Below the pieces are notes generated by a model. The model was given only the letters and a program-made list of their open reading frames with translations. It was not told where the DNA came from and ran no database searches. Source: Bartonella schoenbuchensis R1 (GTDB taxonomy: Bacteria > Pseudomonadota > Alphaproteobacteria > Rhizobiales > Rhizobiaceae). Taken from it: 64,000 bases of DNA. Both the position numbers and the translations under genes were made by a program. Below, in pieces: positions 40,721-50,443 of the stretch; positions within the stretch are counted from its first letter, which is position 1, and each line of letters starts with the position of its first letter. The stretch is taken from the NCBI RefSeq assembly GCF_002022685.1, contig NZ_CP019789.1:1435001-1499000 (forward strand), given 5' to 3'.

Positions 40721-40763
40721 TTTGAAGGCTCTCAAAGCTTTTTCTTATAACATATCTTTTTTG

Positions 40764-41777
40764 ATGACACATTTTTTCCCTCTGTATTTCAAGACTTTGA
40801 AAAAACAGATATTTATTTCAGTCTGTGTCAGCACTCTTTTTTTGCTTTCTCACGGTAATGGATATATCCCTCCATTCGCATTCGCCTCATCCACTCCTGT
40901 CTCATCCACTCCTGCCTCATCTTCACCCACAACCTCACCCTCCTTGCCAATTATAACTTCACCCCCATCTTCTCTCAGTGCGTCCTCTCTCTCATCATCT
41001 CTATCCACTCCACCTCTACCCGCACTATCTCTACTCACTCCATCTCTACTCACTGCGTTTTCACCGCCACCGCCTTCACTTTCGCATTCTTCATTTTCAC
41101 CTACTCCACTTGTTTCTGCTGCATCTTCCCCATCTTCACCATTTGAAGAACCTTCCCCACAATCGCTCCTACCGTTGGATGATCTCATCCCGGATCAACC
41201 GTCAACAACACCTCATGAACCAGATGCGGGCGCAACTCTTTTAGAAGATCAAGAATCGCCACACCACGGCCACGCTCATCAAACCAAACAGCGTAAAGAA
41301 AAAGAGATTGTGCGTTTACTGAAAAAATTAAAATACTGTGCCAATGCAAAGGAAGCTAAAACTATAAGTCAGCAAATTCAACGGTTATGGTCGCAATCTG
41401 GCAGCGAAACCATTGATCTTTTGATGACATGGGCTGAACAAGGCATTAGCGCAGAAAATTATGGCCTTGCCTTAGATTATCTTGACACAGCAATTGCACT
41501 TTCTCCCACCTATGCTGAAGCCTGGAGCAGACGTGCATGGATACACATCCAATTAAGCGACTTCAAACTCGCAATGCTAGACCTTCATCACGCCCTTCAA
41601 CTTGAACCTCGCAATTATATTGCATTTTTTGAGCTTGGAATCGTCATGGAAGCAACAGAAAGGCCAGACCTTGCCATCAAAGCTTACGAAACAGCTTTAA
41701 CATTTTACCCACAAATGCAACAAGTCCAAAACCGTATCGACACGCTTTTAAGCAAAGATTTTGATCAAAATATTTGA
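40764..41777 (+). CDS. Exported TPR protein with Ser/Pro/Thr-rich low-complexity region
   Basis: Likely a periplasmic or membrane-associated tetratricopeptide protein. From the ATG at 40764 it starts with a signal-like segment (KKQIFISVCVSTLFLLSHG). About 110 residues of Ser/Pro/Thr-rich sequence follow, then a basic helical stretch (RKEKEIVRLLKKLKYCANA) and TPR repeats. The TPR repeats include NYGLALDYLDTAIALSPTYA, AWSRRAWIHIQLSDFKLAM and RPDLAIKAYETALTFYP. The low-complexity part is encoded by the same C/T-rich, G-poor DNA as the intergenic blocks, suggesting the repeat has grown inside the gene. An upstream frame to 40689 overlaps the rpmJ terminator and is not used. Confidence 0.75.
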   Translation: MTHFFPLYFKTLKKQIFISVCVSTLFLLSHGNGYIPPFAFASSTPVSSTPASSSPTTSPSLPIITSPPSSLSASSLSSSLSTPPLPALSLLTPSLLTAFSPPPPSLSHSSFSPTPLVSAASSPSSPFEEPSPQSLLPLDDLIPDQPSTTPHEPDAGATLLEDQESPHHGHAHQTKQRKEKEIVRLLKKLKYCANAKEAKTISQQIQRLWSQSGSETIDLLMTWAEQGISAENYGLALDYLDTAIALSPTYAEAWSRRAWIHIQLSDFKLAMLDLHHALQLEPRNYIAFFELGIVMEATERPDLAIKAYETALTFYPQMQQVQNRIDTLLSKDFDQNI

Positions 41778-41841
41778 GCCATTTTAAAAATCATAAAGTA
41801 ATTTTTTTCTAGTAGAAATCATTAAACTACCTTATAATAAG

Positions 41842-41993
41842 AGGTGGTGTTCTGCGCTTCTCGATAGGAAATAACATATTCCTGAGACCTTATTGATTCC
41901 CAAGGGAGCTGTCCCTGAAAAGGCTCGTGGGCTTTTTCACACGGCACCCACCTAGTAGCCTAGGTCCTCGGAATCAAACTTTTCCATCGGTCG
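41842..41993 (+). ncRNA. ssrS: 6S RNA
   Basis: This resembles alphaproteobacterial 6S RNA, the regulatory RNA that binds sigma-70 RNA polymerase. The 5-prime arm ggtgttctgcgc, the central ccttattgattcccaaggga, and the 3-prime arm with ggcacccacctagtagcc then ctcggaatca pair in the expected long hairpin with a central bulge. It lies upstream of the 5-formyl-THF cyclo-ligase gene, the classic ssrS-ygfA order, but 1.4 kb of repeat DNA separates them. End positions are approximate. Confidence 0.85.
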
Positions 41994-43330
41994 TTGCGGT
42001 TCACCATTTTCCTTTCCACTCAGGCTATCTTCTCTCCCCCCCTAGCCATCTTCCTTTCCCTCTAGCTACCTTTCCCCCTCCAGCATTCCTCCACACCAAC
42101 ACATCCATCCTTCCAACCCCCCCAGCACCCCCACCCCCCTAATACCTTTACACCAGCCTCCTATACAACCGGTGTAATCAACTTGGTTTCCACAAACTCT
42201 TGGCCCTCTCCCACGCATCTTCACACCTCCACCAACGTAGCTCACCTTCCTCCCCAAAACACTCCCAAATCACCTTTAGAAAAGCACCCCACAACACCCA
42301 ACATTTCCTTTCCAAACATCCCCTTCACCTTACAACGCCTTCTCCTCACACCACGTACACACTCATCCCTCTCCCCATCACCAACAACTCTCTCCACCTC
42401 TCCTCCCAAACATTCTTCCACAACACGAACGAACGCCGTCCCCATTCACCCAGAGCATTCACCGCACACCTCTAGTTTCAACTCCTCATCCACAATGCCC
42501 TCCCCACAACCTTGCCCTCACCCCTCCACCAGCATAGCCTATTTTTCTCCCAAAACATTCCCTCAAGCTCTCTTTTCCAAAATCTCCCTCACCCTTGAGA
42601 GAAAGTCCCCACATACAGCACACAAAATGCACGCTCTCTCTTCTCCCCTTCACACAACGCACCTCTCCCTTTTTACTCAACACCTTTTCCTCACAAGCCA
42701 CAAACTCTTGGCCTTCTCTCACACATCTTCACCCCTCCACCAGATTCACCACCTCACACAACACACAATCCTTACGCTTCCCCCACTCGCACCAGCCTCG
42801 CACTACACCCACAACCTACACCTTTTCTACCAATGCGAACCTTAATTTCCCCAACTCATCCCTCTCCCCATCACCAACAACTCTCTCCCACCTCTCCTCC
42901 CAAACATTCTTCCACAACACGAACGAACGCCGTCCCCATCACCCAGAGCATTCACCGCACACCTCTAGTTTCAACTCCTCACCCACATGCCCTCCCCACA
43001 ATCTTGCCCTCACCCCTCCACCAGCATAGCCTATTTTTCTCCCAAAACATTCCCTCAAGCTCTCTTTTCCAAAACCTCCCCTTCGCATCAACCTCACCCC
43101 ACAATCTTGCCCCCCTCCTTGCTCGCACCAGCACCAGCCTCGCCCATCCCCCACAAAACCTCCAACACACCAATGTTAAGCCAACATCCCCTCAGACAAG
43201 CACACTTAAACCTCCCCTTAAGAGCCCACACCCTAAGAACCCACACCCACTCTTCCTTTTACACATCTGTCTTCGTAACACCTTCCTTTTACCCAGCCTT
43301 TCTTTTATACTGATTGAAATAACCAGCTCG
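41994..43330. repeat. Large C-rich low-complexity block between 6S RNA and the cyclo-ligase gene
   Basis: About 1.3 kb. A direct repeat of about 215 bases begins ctcatccctctccccatcac at 42362 and again at 42855, 493 bases apart. It runs through accacacgaacgaacgccg-like sequence and ends near ccctcaagctctcttttcc. It is nearly G-free on the + strand. Open frames in it are not called. Confidence 0.88.
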
Positions 43331-43396
43331 TCCCCACCCAAAACATTTTTCAAATGTGATTGCTTTTTATTGATTGAAGAGATAACAAACTGAACA

Positions 43397-44005
43397 ATGC
43401 CCACAACCTCCCAACGTTTGCAATCCATTTCGTCTGAGAGATCACGTTTGCGTGCTCTTGGCATATCGCAGCGTAACGCCCTTTGTGCACATGAGCGCAC
43501 CGCCTTTTCGCATCGTGCCTGTTCCCACATCGCACATTATCTTGAACAAATGATTGGGGATTGTTCACATACAATTCTTGCCGGCTATTGGCCAATCCAC
43601 TCAGAAATAGACCCACGCCCTTTGTTCGATTTTGTCTCATCACGTGGTGAGCATGTAGCACTGCCCGCTGTTATTGATGAAACAACAATGGTTTTTCGAA
43701 CATTTGCATCAACAACACAGCTAGAGCTAATGCGGTTTAACACATTTGGCCCCAGCGAAAACAATGCAGTTGTCGCCCCCACCGTGATCATTGTGCCGCT
43801 TTGCGCGTTTGACAACCAGTGCCACCGCCTTGGTTATGGTGCAGGCTACTATGATCGCGCCATTGAGCATCTTCAAAAACATGGGCACCGTGCACACTTA
43901 TGGGGCTTAAGCTTCTCATGTCAGGAAGTGGAGTCTATCCCTGAAAGAAAGCATGACCTTGTTTTACAGAAAATTTTCACAGAAAAGGGTTTTATAGAAC
44001 GCTAA
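43397..44005 (+). CDS. 5-formyltetrahydrofolate cyclo-ligase
   Basis: ATP-dependent enzyme returning 5-formyl-THF to the folate pool as 5,10-methenyl-THF. Visible family features are ILAGYWPIHSEIDPRPLFDF, the LPAVIDETTMVFRTF segment, and the C-terminal signature LCAFDNQCHRLGYGAGYYDR. It has 202 residues, normal. It is usually next to 6S RNA (ygfA). The downstream ymdB start lies 3 bases after the stop, so the two are co-transcribed. Confidence 0.93.
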   Translation: MPTTSQRLQSISSERSRLRALGISQRNALCAHERTAFSHRACSHIAHYLEQMIGDCSHTILAGYWPIHSEIDPRPLFDFVSSRGEHVALPAVIDETTMVFRTFASTTQLELMRFNTFGPSENNAVVAPTVIIVPLCAFDNQCHRLGYGAGYYDRAIEHLQKHGHRAHLWGLSFSCQEVESIPERKHDLVLQKIFTEKGFIER

Positions 44006-44008
44006 ATT

Positions 44009-44872
44009 ATGCTTAAAACCCTTATGCGATTTTTATTTTTAGGAGACATTGTGGGGGAAATAGGCTGCTCCACTGTTTGTCACACACTTCCCCAACTCAT
44101 TGAACATTGGCAACTTGACTGTGTTGTTGTAAATGGTGAAAACGCTTCTCATGACTTTGGCATCACGCAAGATGTATATCAAAACCTCTTAGCAGCAGGC
44201 GTTGACGTTGTCACCACAGGCAATCACGCTTTTCACCATAAAGAAACTTTGAAATTTGCCACTTATAGTGAGCGTTTTTTACGTCCTGCCAATTTTATCC
44301 AAGGCACCCCTGGTAGAGGCTCTTGTTTCATAACAGCAAAAAATGGAGCGCAAGTTCTCGTCGCCAATGTTTTAGGAGGCGTCTTTATGCCGTGTACCAC
44401 CGATGACCCATTTGAAGCAGCTGAAAAGATTGTTTCCGCCTGCCCTTTGCGTGAACAGGCAGACGCTATTATCTTTGACTTTCATGCAGAAGCCACAAGT
44501 GAAAAGCAATGTTTTGGCCATTTTCTTGACGGTCGCGTTAGCGTCATCGTAGGAACCCATACACATATCCCCACAGCTGATGCACAGATTTTAGAAGGAG
44601 GCAGCGCTTATTTATCAGACGCAGGAATGTGCGGAAATTACAATTCCTCTCTTGGTATGGATAAGGAAGAGCCTTTATACCGTTTTCTTTATAAGAAAAA
44701 ACGGGGTCGTTATGAACCCGCGCAAGGCCCAGTAACACTTTGTGGATTTGCCGTTGAACTCTCAGATCGCACAGGCCTTGCCCAACATGTTTCAGCCATA
44801 CGCTTAGGCCCCCGTTTAAAGAATGAGGTTCCAGATTTCTGGGAAGCGCTCCCCGAAAATTTTCAGCTGTAA
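44009..44872 (+). CDS. ymdB: YmdB family metallophosphoesterase
   Basis: Calcineurin-like phosphoesterase of the YmdB/TIGR00282 family, active on cyclic nucleotides in characterised members. Metal-site motifs are FLFLGDIVGEIG, VVVNGENASHDFGI, VVTTGNHAFHHKE and VIVGTHTHIPTADAQIL, with AYLSDAGMCGNYNSSLGMD near the end. It has 287 residues. A second in-frame Met lies 5 codons in (MRFLFLGD). It sits directly behind the cyclo-ligase gene as in many alphaproteobacteria. Confidence 0.9.
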   Translation: MLKTLMRFLFLGDIVGEIGCSTVCHTLPQLIEHWQLDCVVVNGENASHDFGITQDVYQNLLAAGVDVVTTGNHAFHHKETLKFATYSERFLRPANFIQGTPGRGSCFITAKNGAQVLVANVLGGVFMPCTTDDPFEAAEKIVSACPLREQADAIIFDFHAEATSEKQCFGHFLDGRVSVIVGTHTHIPTADAQILEGGSAYLSDAGMCGNYNSSLGMDKEEPLYRFLYKKKRGRYEPAQGPVTLCGFAVELSDRTGLAQHVSAIRLGPRLKNEVPDFWEALPENFQL

Positions 44873-45560
44873 GACCACACTTCTCCCAAGCTCCTCTCTA
44901 GCTTCTCCCAACCCTCCTATTCACCTCATCCCCAATTCATCCCTCACCTCTCTCTCCCACACGGCCTTTCAAACCTGCTCCTCTCCCACACTCACGCCCC
45001 CTCCTTTCCTGAACTTAAAACCCCTCACTCCCTTTCTCCCCAACTCATGCAACCTCCCACACTCACGCCCCCGCCAGATTCATCCTCAAAACACGCTTCC
45101 CCATACCCCGCACTTCTCCCTCGCTCACACGAACCTTGCACTCTGCCCCTGCCCCTTCATACCTTTAAACTTAAACGCCTCCAACACCAACCAATCTTCC
45201 CCTCAAAAGCCACCCAACATCCATCCACTCAAACCCCTAGCCAGCTCTCTCCAGCATCCTATTCACCTCATCCCCAATTCATCCCTCACCTCTCTCTCCC
45301 ACACGGCCTCTTAAACCTGTTCCTCTCCCACACTCACGCCCCCTCCTTTCCTGAACTTAAAACCCCTCACTCCCTCTCTCTCCCACACGGCCTCTCAAAC
45401 CTGCTCCTCTCCCACACTCATGCCCCCGCCAGATTCATCCTCAAAACACGGTTCCCCATACCCCGCACTTCTTCCTCGCTCGCACGAGCCTTGCACCCTT
45501 GCCTTTCATGCTTTTAAAAAATATCCCTCAAAGAGGGGCCCCATTAAAGAAAAAATCCCC
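44873..45560. repeat. C-rich low-complexity block
   Basis: About 0.69 kb between the convergent ymdB and murA genes. The segment ctattcacctcatccccaat with following tctctctcccacacggcc occurs at about 44918 and 45258. The segment with cacactcacgccccc and gccagattcatcctcaaaac occurs at about 45057 and 45414. No gene is called. Confidence 0.85.
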
Positions 45561-45588
45561 TCAAAGAACGCCCTAAAGAGAGCATTAC

Positions 45589-46884
45589 TCAAGCCGTTAT
45601 ACGTTGAATATTGGCCCCACAATTGGACAATTTCTCTTCCAACCGTTCAAACCCACGATCAAGATGATAAACACGGCCTACAATTGTCTCTCCTTGTGCA
45701 GCAAGTGCAGCAATAACAAGAGAAACAGAAGCACGTAGATCTGTAGCCATCACTGGTGCCCCTTGCAAATGATTGGTTCCATGAATAATGGCTGTGTTTC
45801 CATCAAGCGTAATCTGCGCACCCAACCGTACCAATTCTTGCACATGCATGAACCGATTTTCAAAAACGGTTTCAGTAATCCTCGCACACCCTTGAGCACA
45901 CACCATCAAGGCCATAAATTGTGCTTGAAGATCGGTTGGGAAAGCAGGAAAAGGGGCAGTTGTAATATCAACTGGCGTAATCTTTGTTTGTGTATGATCG
46001 CGGGTAACTTCAAGACCATCTGGTTTGTGTTCAATAGTAAGCCCCGCCTTTTGCAACACTTCAAGCACTTCAATAAGATGATCAGGGTTTGCATGTTTCA
46101 ACAACACTTGTCCACCGGTCATTGCCACAGCCATTGCATAGGTTCCTGCCTCGATTCGATCAGCAATCACACCAACCCGTGCACCGTGCAATTTTTCAAC
46201 CCCATGGATTGTAAGGGTTGAGGTCCCTTCCCCGGTGATATTAGCCCCCATCGCTTTGAGTGCTTGAATAAGGTTTGTCACTTCAGGTTCACAAGCTGCA
46301 TTTTTAAGAACAGTTGTGCCCTGTGCCAGGGTAGCAGCCATCAGCATAATATGCGTTCCCCCAACAGTGATTTTAGGGAATTGATATTGCGCCCCTTTTA
46401 ATCCCTGGGGTGCTGTGGCATGAACATATCCCTTTTCAATGGTGATCTGTGCGCCTAAACATTTGAGCCCATCGAGAACAAAATCAACCGGCCTTGTTCC
46501 AATAGCACATCCCCCAGGCAATGAAACATTTGCTTCCCGGCACCGTGCCAGCAAAGGCCCAATAACCCAAAAGCTTGCACGCATTTTTGTCACAAGTTCA
46601 TAAGGAGCACGCGTTGATGTGATTGTTTTTGCGGTAAAATGGATTGTTCTTGAATCGGCACAATCTTTATGAACTTTGCGTCCTTCAACAGCATAACCGA
46701 CACCATGATTATTCAAAATTCGGATCAAAAGCTCAACATCGCTCAAATGAGGAATATTGTCTAAAATCAATGTCTCCTCGGTAAGCAATGCTGCAATCAT
46801 CAAAGGCAAAGCAGCATTTTTAGCGCCCGAAATAGGAATAACCCCCTGGAGTGTATTTCCTCCAATAATTTTAATCGAATCCAT
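45589..46884 (-). CDS. murA: UDP-N-acetylglucosamine 1-carboxyvinyltransferase
   Basis: First committed enzyme of peptidoglycan synthesis, transferring enolpyruvate from PEP to UDP-GlcNAc. Features are IIGGNTLQGVIPISGAKNAA (with the catalytic Lys), KMRASFWVIGPLLARCREAN, SLPGGCAIGTRPVDFVLDGL (with the fosfomycin-target Cys), ADRIEAGTYAMA and TDLRASVSLVIAALAAQGET. It has 431 residues and an intact frame. Confidence 0.97.
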   Translation of the reverse strand: MDSIKIIGGNTLQGVIPISGAKNAALPLMIAALLTEETLILDNIPHLSDVELLIRILNNHGVGYAVEGRKVHKDCADSRTIHFTAKTITSTRAPYELVTKMRASFWVIGPLLARCREANVSLPGGCAIGTRPVDFVLDGLKCLGAQITIEKGYVHATAPQGLKGAQYQFPKITVGGTHIMLMAATLAQGTTVLKNAACEPEVTNLIQALKAMGANITGEGTSTLTIHGVEKLHGARVGVIADRIEAGTYAMAVAMTGGQVLLKHANPDHLIEVLEVLQKAGLTIEHKPDGLEVTRDHTQTKITPVDITTAPFPAFPTDLQAQFMALMVCAQGCARITETVFENRFMHVQELVRLGAQITLDGNTAIIHGTNHLQGAPVMATDLRASVSLVIAALAAQGETIVGRVYHLDRGFERLEEKLSNCGANIQRITA

Positions 46885-47085
46885 CGTATTTGTACTCTAT
46901 CCTATTGTTATCTTACTCTACCTTACTGTCTATTCTACTCTACCTTATCCTGTCATATATTCTATCTTTTTGAGATCTCTTTTCACAATAATGTCATTTT
47001 TGGGGCAGTGATTCTTTGCTCATGGTTTAGCACTCATTCATTAAAACCACACTGGTGTATGGTGTAAACAATGGCGTCACACTTT

Positions 47086-47271
47086 TTAAACCACGCGTTC
47101 TTTTTCGCAAACTGAAAATTCTTTTGTACACTCTTCTTGCGAGCGTTTTCGACTTTGTTCTTTTCGTCGTCTCAGATTGTCGCGCAATTGCTTTGTCAGC
47201 CTTTGCTCACGTTGTTTTTTCTTATCATTTTGGGCATCTTTTGTTTGTGTATTCTGGTTTTGATGTGTCAT
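47086..47271 (-). CDS. Small basic conserved-type protein near murA
   Basis: A 61-residue, strongly charged protein: KDAQNDKKKQREQRLTKQLR, then DNLRRRKEQSRKRSQEE. Small Arg/Lys-rich proteins with a QLRxNLRRRK-like core are often seen beside murA in Hyphomicrobiales, and it lies upstream of murA in the same direction. No function is known to me. It is probably real given its composition and place. Confidence 0.55.
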   Translation of the reverse strand: MTHQNQNTQTKDAQNDKKKQREQRLTKQLRDNLRRRKEQSRKRSQEECTKEFSVCEKERVV

Positions 47272-47495
47272 AGCAATAACTTTTACAACCCTTGCAATAA
47301 CTCTTATAGCCCTTTAGCTTTCACAAGCTTTTTGCTTTTATAACCTTTTGGAAGAATAATATATTTTAAGTCAAGAATTTCTTTTAAAAAACGTCTACGT
47401 CATGCCATAAGAAGCGTTTTCTTGCAAGAAGAGATAAATGCTCTCTTGCCTATTTTATAACAATATGGCACAAGGCAGCGCAAAGACTGACAAGT

Positions 47496-47570
<75 letters not shown>

Positions 47571-47845
47571 TTCCACCAGCCTCTTTTCTCCCCCACCGGC
47601 ACAACCCAATCTTCCCACCCCCTCAACCTTTTCTCTACCAACGCAATCTGCCCGCCCACTCCCCTTTCCACACTCTTTCTAAACATCCCCCCCATACCCA
47701 ATCATCACCCTCAAACGCCACCCAACACCCATCCCCTCAATCTCACCTCTTACACTCAAACCCTCAACCTCTCCCCCTCTCCTCCTTGGCACACTTTTAA
47801 GCAACCACCTCCCACTACCGACACAGCTAAACCTTTCCAGATCCA
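47571..47845. repeat. C-rich low-complexity spacer
   Basis: About 0.27 kb of C-rich, nearly G-free sequence starting directly at the tRNA-Thr 3-prime end and running to the YqaJ gene. No gene is seen. Confidence 0.75.
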
Positions 47846-47849
47846 CCTT

Positions 47850-48512
47850 TTAACGCATCTCTCTAGGCCCGTTTCCTCGCACTATTGTGAAGAACCCCCT
47901 GTCGGCTTGTTGAATTTTATGCACCATATTTTCCAAAGCATCATTAAAACGATCAATTTCAGCTTCAAGCCTACGAATATAAGGTTCATCGCGATAAGCA
48001 CGTTTAATTAAAGGCGGCATATCAGGCCAATAAAGCATCAAATCCACCCATTCACGTTGAGCAATCCATAACCCTCCCTGGCATTGTGCCTTATGCTCAA
48101 CAGGAAATATATTTTGATAAAAATGAGGGATCAAAATTTCAGGTTTTTTCGTTTTAATTTCCAACAAACCATTTTCCCCAATAAAAGCATCGGGCGAAAA
48201 ACCTTTCTTGCGATCATCAGCTAAAACAAAACCAATACATTCAGGCTCTGTCTGCGTAAACATCCCATATAGCTGGCGCGCACTTGGTTCCAACTGTGTA
48301 CCACGTCGCATAGATGGTGTTGTCCCCTCTTCTACAGATTTTCCTGTGATTCTTTCTCCAGCAAGTTTCATCATCACACAGTGATATTTCTGTGTTTTTT
48401 GTCCATCTCTTTTGCGCGCCATAACCATCTCAAACAAAGAAGCTGTAATCAAACCATTGCGCACCTGGCGCCATTCATCTGTTCCTTGAACACAATCAAT
48501 AATAATTGGCAT
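47850..48512 (-). CDS. YqaJ-like phage recombination exonuclease
   Basis: A lambda-exonuclease/YqaJ-fold nuclease of 220 residues used for phage recombination. Typical elements are QGTDEWRQVRNGLITASLFE at the N-terminus, GTTPSMRRGTQLEPSARQLY, and the catalytic core GFSPDAFIGENGLLEIKTKK (D then E-x-K). The segment EHKAQCQGGLWIAQREWVDL follows. It is leftward, unlike the replication genes to its right, and begins the early module. No Bet/RecT partner gene is seen. Confidence 0.88.
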   Translation of the reverse strand: MPIIIDCVQGTDEWRQVRNGLITASLFEMVMARKRDGQKTQKYHCVMMKLAGERITGKSVEEGTTPSMRRGTQLEPSARQLYGMFTQTEPECIGFVLADDRKKGFSPDAFIGENGLLEIKTKKPEILIPHFYQNIFPVEHKAQCQGGLWIAQREWVDLMLYWPDMPPLIKRAYRDEPYIRRLEAEIDRFNDALENMVHKIQQADRGFFTIVRGNGPREMR

Positions 48513-48539
48513 TGTCTCTCCATCTCCCTTTCTTTATTC

Positions 48540-49130
48540 TCTATTCTCTTCCCACACCCCCGGGCCATCCCCCACAGCCACCATCACACTTCACCTAATC
48601 CTCCCACCAGCACCACCTTCAAACAACCACCCCACCACCGTGGCAAACCCAACCTGGCTCTCATCTTCCTTCACCACGGCACAGAACACTCACCCCCAAA
48701 CGCCACCCTCTTTTCACCAACACAATCCACATACCCCTTTCTCCATTCACACCAGCCTCATCCTCCACATCATATGCTCTTTTAAAAACCCCCTCGAAGA
48801 GAGCCCTCCCAAACCCACCTCTCACACTAATGCCCCAGCCAGCCATCCTCCCACAGCCACCATCACACTTCACCTAATCCTCCCACCAACACCACCTTCA
48901 AACAATCACCCCACCACCGCGGCAAACCCAACCTGGCTCTCATCTTCCTCCACCAATGCACAGGGCCCTCACCCCCAAACGCCACCCTCTTCTCACCAAC
49001 ACAATCCACATACCCCTTTCTCCACTCGCACCAGCCTCAACACCCCACACCATACGCTCTTTTAAAAACCCTCTCGAACAGGACCCTCCCAAACACGGCC
49101 CCTTATAAAAACCCCCATACATAAAAATCC
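48540..49130. repeat. C-rich low-complexity block with ~280-bp direct repeat
   Basis: The word ccacagccaccatcacac occurs at 48572 and 48851, spaced 279 bases. The two copies match over most of their length, through accaacacaatccacatac and cgctcttttaaaaaccc-like ends. They differ at scattered positions, so the duplication is not very recent. No gene is called. Confidence 0.85.
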
Positions 49131-49181
49131 CCCCTCTTTATAAGAAAATCTCCCTTAAGAGAGGGGGGTAAAACAATCAAC

Positions 49182-49370
49182 CTATGGCACTACATAAAAA
49201 TCGTTTTGGGGTGAACGGCAGCTCAAATTATAAGCAACACGCTGAGCAACCTTTCGCGAAATAAAAGGAACTGCCTTGTGTTTTTGTGGTTCAAGCCTAA
49301 TCGTGTTGCGAAGAGTTCCAGCATAATAAAGAGGAACACCGTGATAAATTGTTTGAAGATAGTTTGCCAT
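49182..49370 (-). CDS. Small phage early protein, unknown
   Basis: A 62-residue frame beginning MANYLQTIYHGVPLYYAG and containing LEPQKHKAVPFISRKVAQRV. It lies 6 bases after the stop of the upstream 129-residue gene, so they form one transcript. It is not recognised. Composition and coupling make it likely real. Confidence 0.5.
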   Translation of the reverse strand: MANYLQTIYHGVPLYYAGTLRNTIRLEPQKHKAVPFISRKVAQRVAYNLSCRSPQNDFYVVP

Positions 49371-49376
49371 AATAAT

Positions 49377-49766
49377 TTACCTCCAATAACGGTCCAAAAC
49401 ATCACACGGGCGCAAGCGATGCTGCTCTTCATAAGACCCATAGACACTATCCTGATACACACGGGTAGCCTTGTCTTCTAAATACTCATGATACACATCA
49501 CTATCGAGAATAAAGGGATGAAAGTAACCATCTTGCTCATCAAGATCGTGACATTTCATATACACTTCAGCAACTTGCTCACTCACATCATCAGCATGGA
49601 GAGTCTTTAAATCGAGCCGTAAAAATCTTTGAACAGCATCACATTGCTCCATAAGGTCCAAAACCTCCTCAAGGTAATCAATAGGCCCAACGTAAACATC
49701 ATCATCTGCATCCTCACCAAGAATGATGAGGATTTCATCCTCTTTAACGAATGGAATGTCTTTCAT
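49377..49766 (-). CDS. Acidic phage early protein, unknown
   Basis: A 129-residue strongly acidic protein (KEDEILIILGEDADDDVYVG, then EQVAEVYMKCHDLDEQDG). No domain is recognised. It lies between the repressor and the YqaJ gene, reading leftward with both. Small acidic proteins in such positions are sometimes anti-host or DNA-mimic factors, but I have no evidence for that here. The ribosome site gggagaaa precedes the ATG. Confidence 0.55.
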   Translation of the reverse strand: MKDIPFVKEDEILIILGEDADDDVYVGPIDYLEEVLDLMEQCDAVQRFLRLDLKTLHADDVSEQVAEVYMKCHDLDEQDGYFHPFILDSDVYHEYLEDKATRVYQDSVYGSYEEQHRLRPCDVLDRYWR

Positions 49767-50055
49767 AAATTTCTCCCTCAGACAGTTGATAAAGCTAAAC
49801 TCTGTCTTGACATAGTCAAATATAGCGTTAGTCTTATCTCCTCTATGGGAGATATGTCAATTGTTTTATCCTTAATAGAAGATATTTTTTAATTTTTATG
49901 AACATTCTAACAGTGCGCAAAAATTGACTAATTTTCTATCCCATTTTCACATTGTTCTCTATTTGTTCCAAATAGACACAAAGACAAACAAAAGAGCACA
50001 ATAAATAGGCAAAAACAGATGAGTCAATAAACACAAACAGATTGGGAGAGCTGAA

Positions 50056-50205
50056 ATGAGTGATTTAAAATTGATACAGTATTGGGGAAATCTTGAGCCT
50101 GAAAGTCAAAAAGCTGTTATGGTTTTACTTCGTCAGTTGGTCTGCGCAAGAGAGTTAAAATTGCCTGTCGTTCCTCAGGAGAAACCTTTGCAAGAAGATC
50201 AATAA
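50056..50205 (+). CDS. Possible small protein overlapping the 3-prime end of the repressor gene
   Basis: A rightward frame of 49 residues (MSDLKLIQYWGNLEPESQKA, then VMVLLRQLVCARELKLP) with gggag upstream of its ATG. It runs antisense to the last 89 bases of the repressor gene. Its sequence resembles the C-terminal helix pair of phage regulators. It may be a small real gene or a chance frame. Confidence 0.35.
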   Translation: MSDLKLIQYWGNLEPESQKAVMVLLRQLVCARELKLPVVPQEKPLQEDQ

Positions 50206-50434
50206 ATTCCCGATCTTCAGGGGCAGGATTTTCTCCATAAAGAATATAGCTCATACTCACATTAATTGTCTGACACACGTTTGCAAGCGATTCAATCGTG
50301 GGGTCTTTCCCTTCAGAAAGAATAGAGTGGAGATAACCAGCTCCTTTTCCTGCTGCAAGGGAAATAGAGCGCTTTGATCGTCCACTTTTTATAAGTGCTT
50401 CATTTAATCTATGACGCCAACCATCAATATTCAT
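50117..50434 (-). CDS. XRE-family HTH repressor (prophage immunity)
   Basis: A 105-residue Cro/C1-type DNA-binding protein. The helix-turn-helix is SKRSISLAAGKGAGYLHSIL with SEGKDPTIESLANVCQTINV. A short C-terminal helical segment (LAKVSPEERQAILTLLRR) could serve dimerisation. I use the ATG at 50434; three more codons are open upstream. It is leftward and divergent from the replication genes, the normal arrangement of a prophage repressor. It lacks a peptidase domain, so it is not a LexA-type self-cleaving repressor. Confidence 0.85.
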   Translation of the reverse strand: MNIDGWRHRLNEALIKSGRSKRSISLAAGKGAGYLHSILSEGKDPTIESLANVCQTINVSMSYILYGENPAPEDREFIDLLAKVSPEERQAILTLLRRPTDEVKP

Positions 50435-50443
50435 AAGTCTCAC

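Noticed and set aside
42183..43393. Several overlapping frames between the 6S RNA and the cyclo-ligase gene
   Set aside because: They are low-complexity translations of the duplicated repeat block and share no domain-like sequence.
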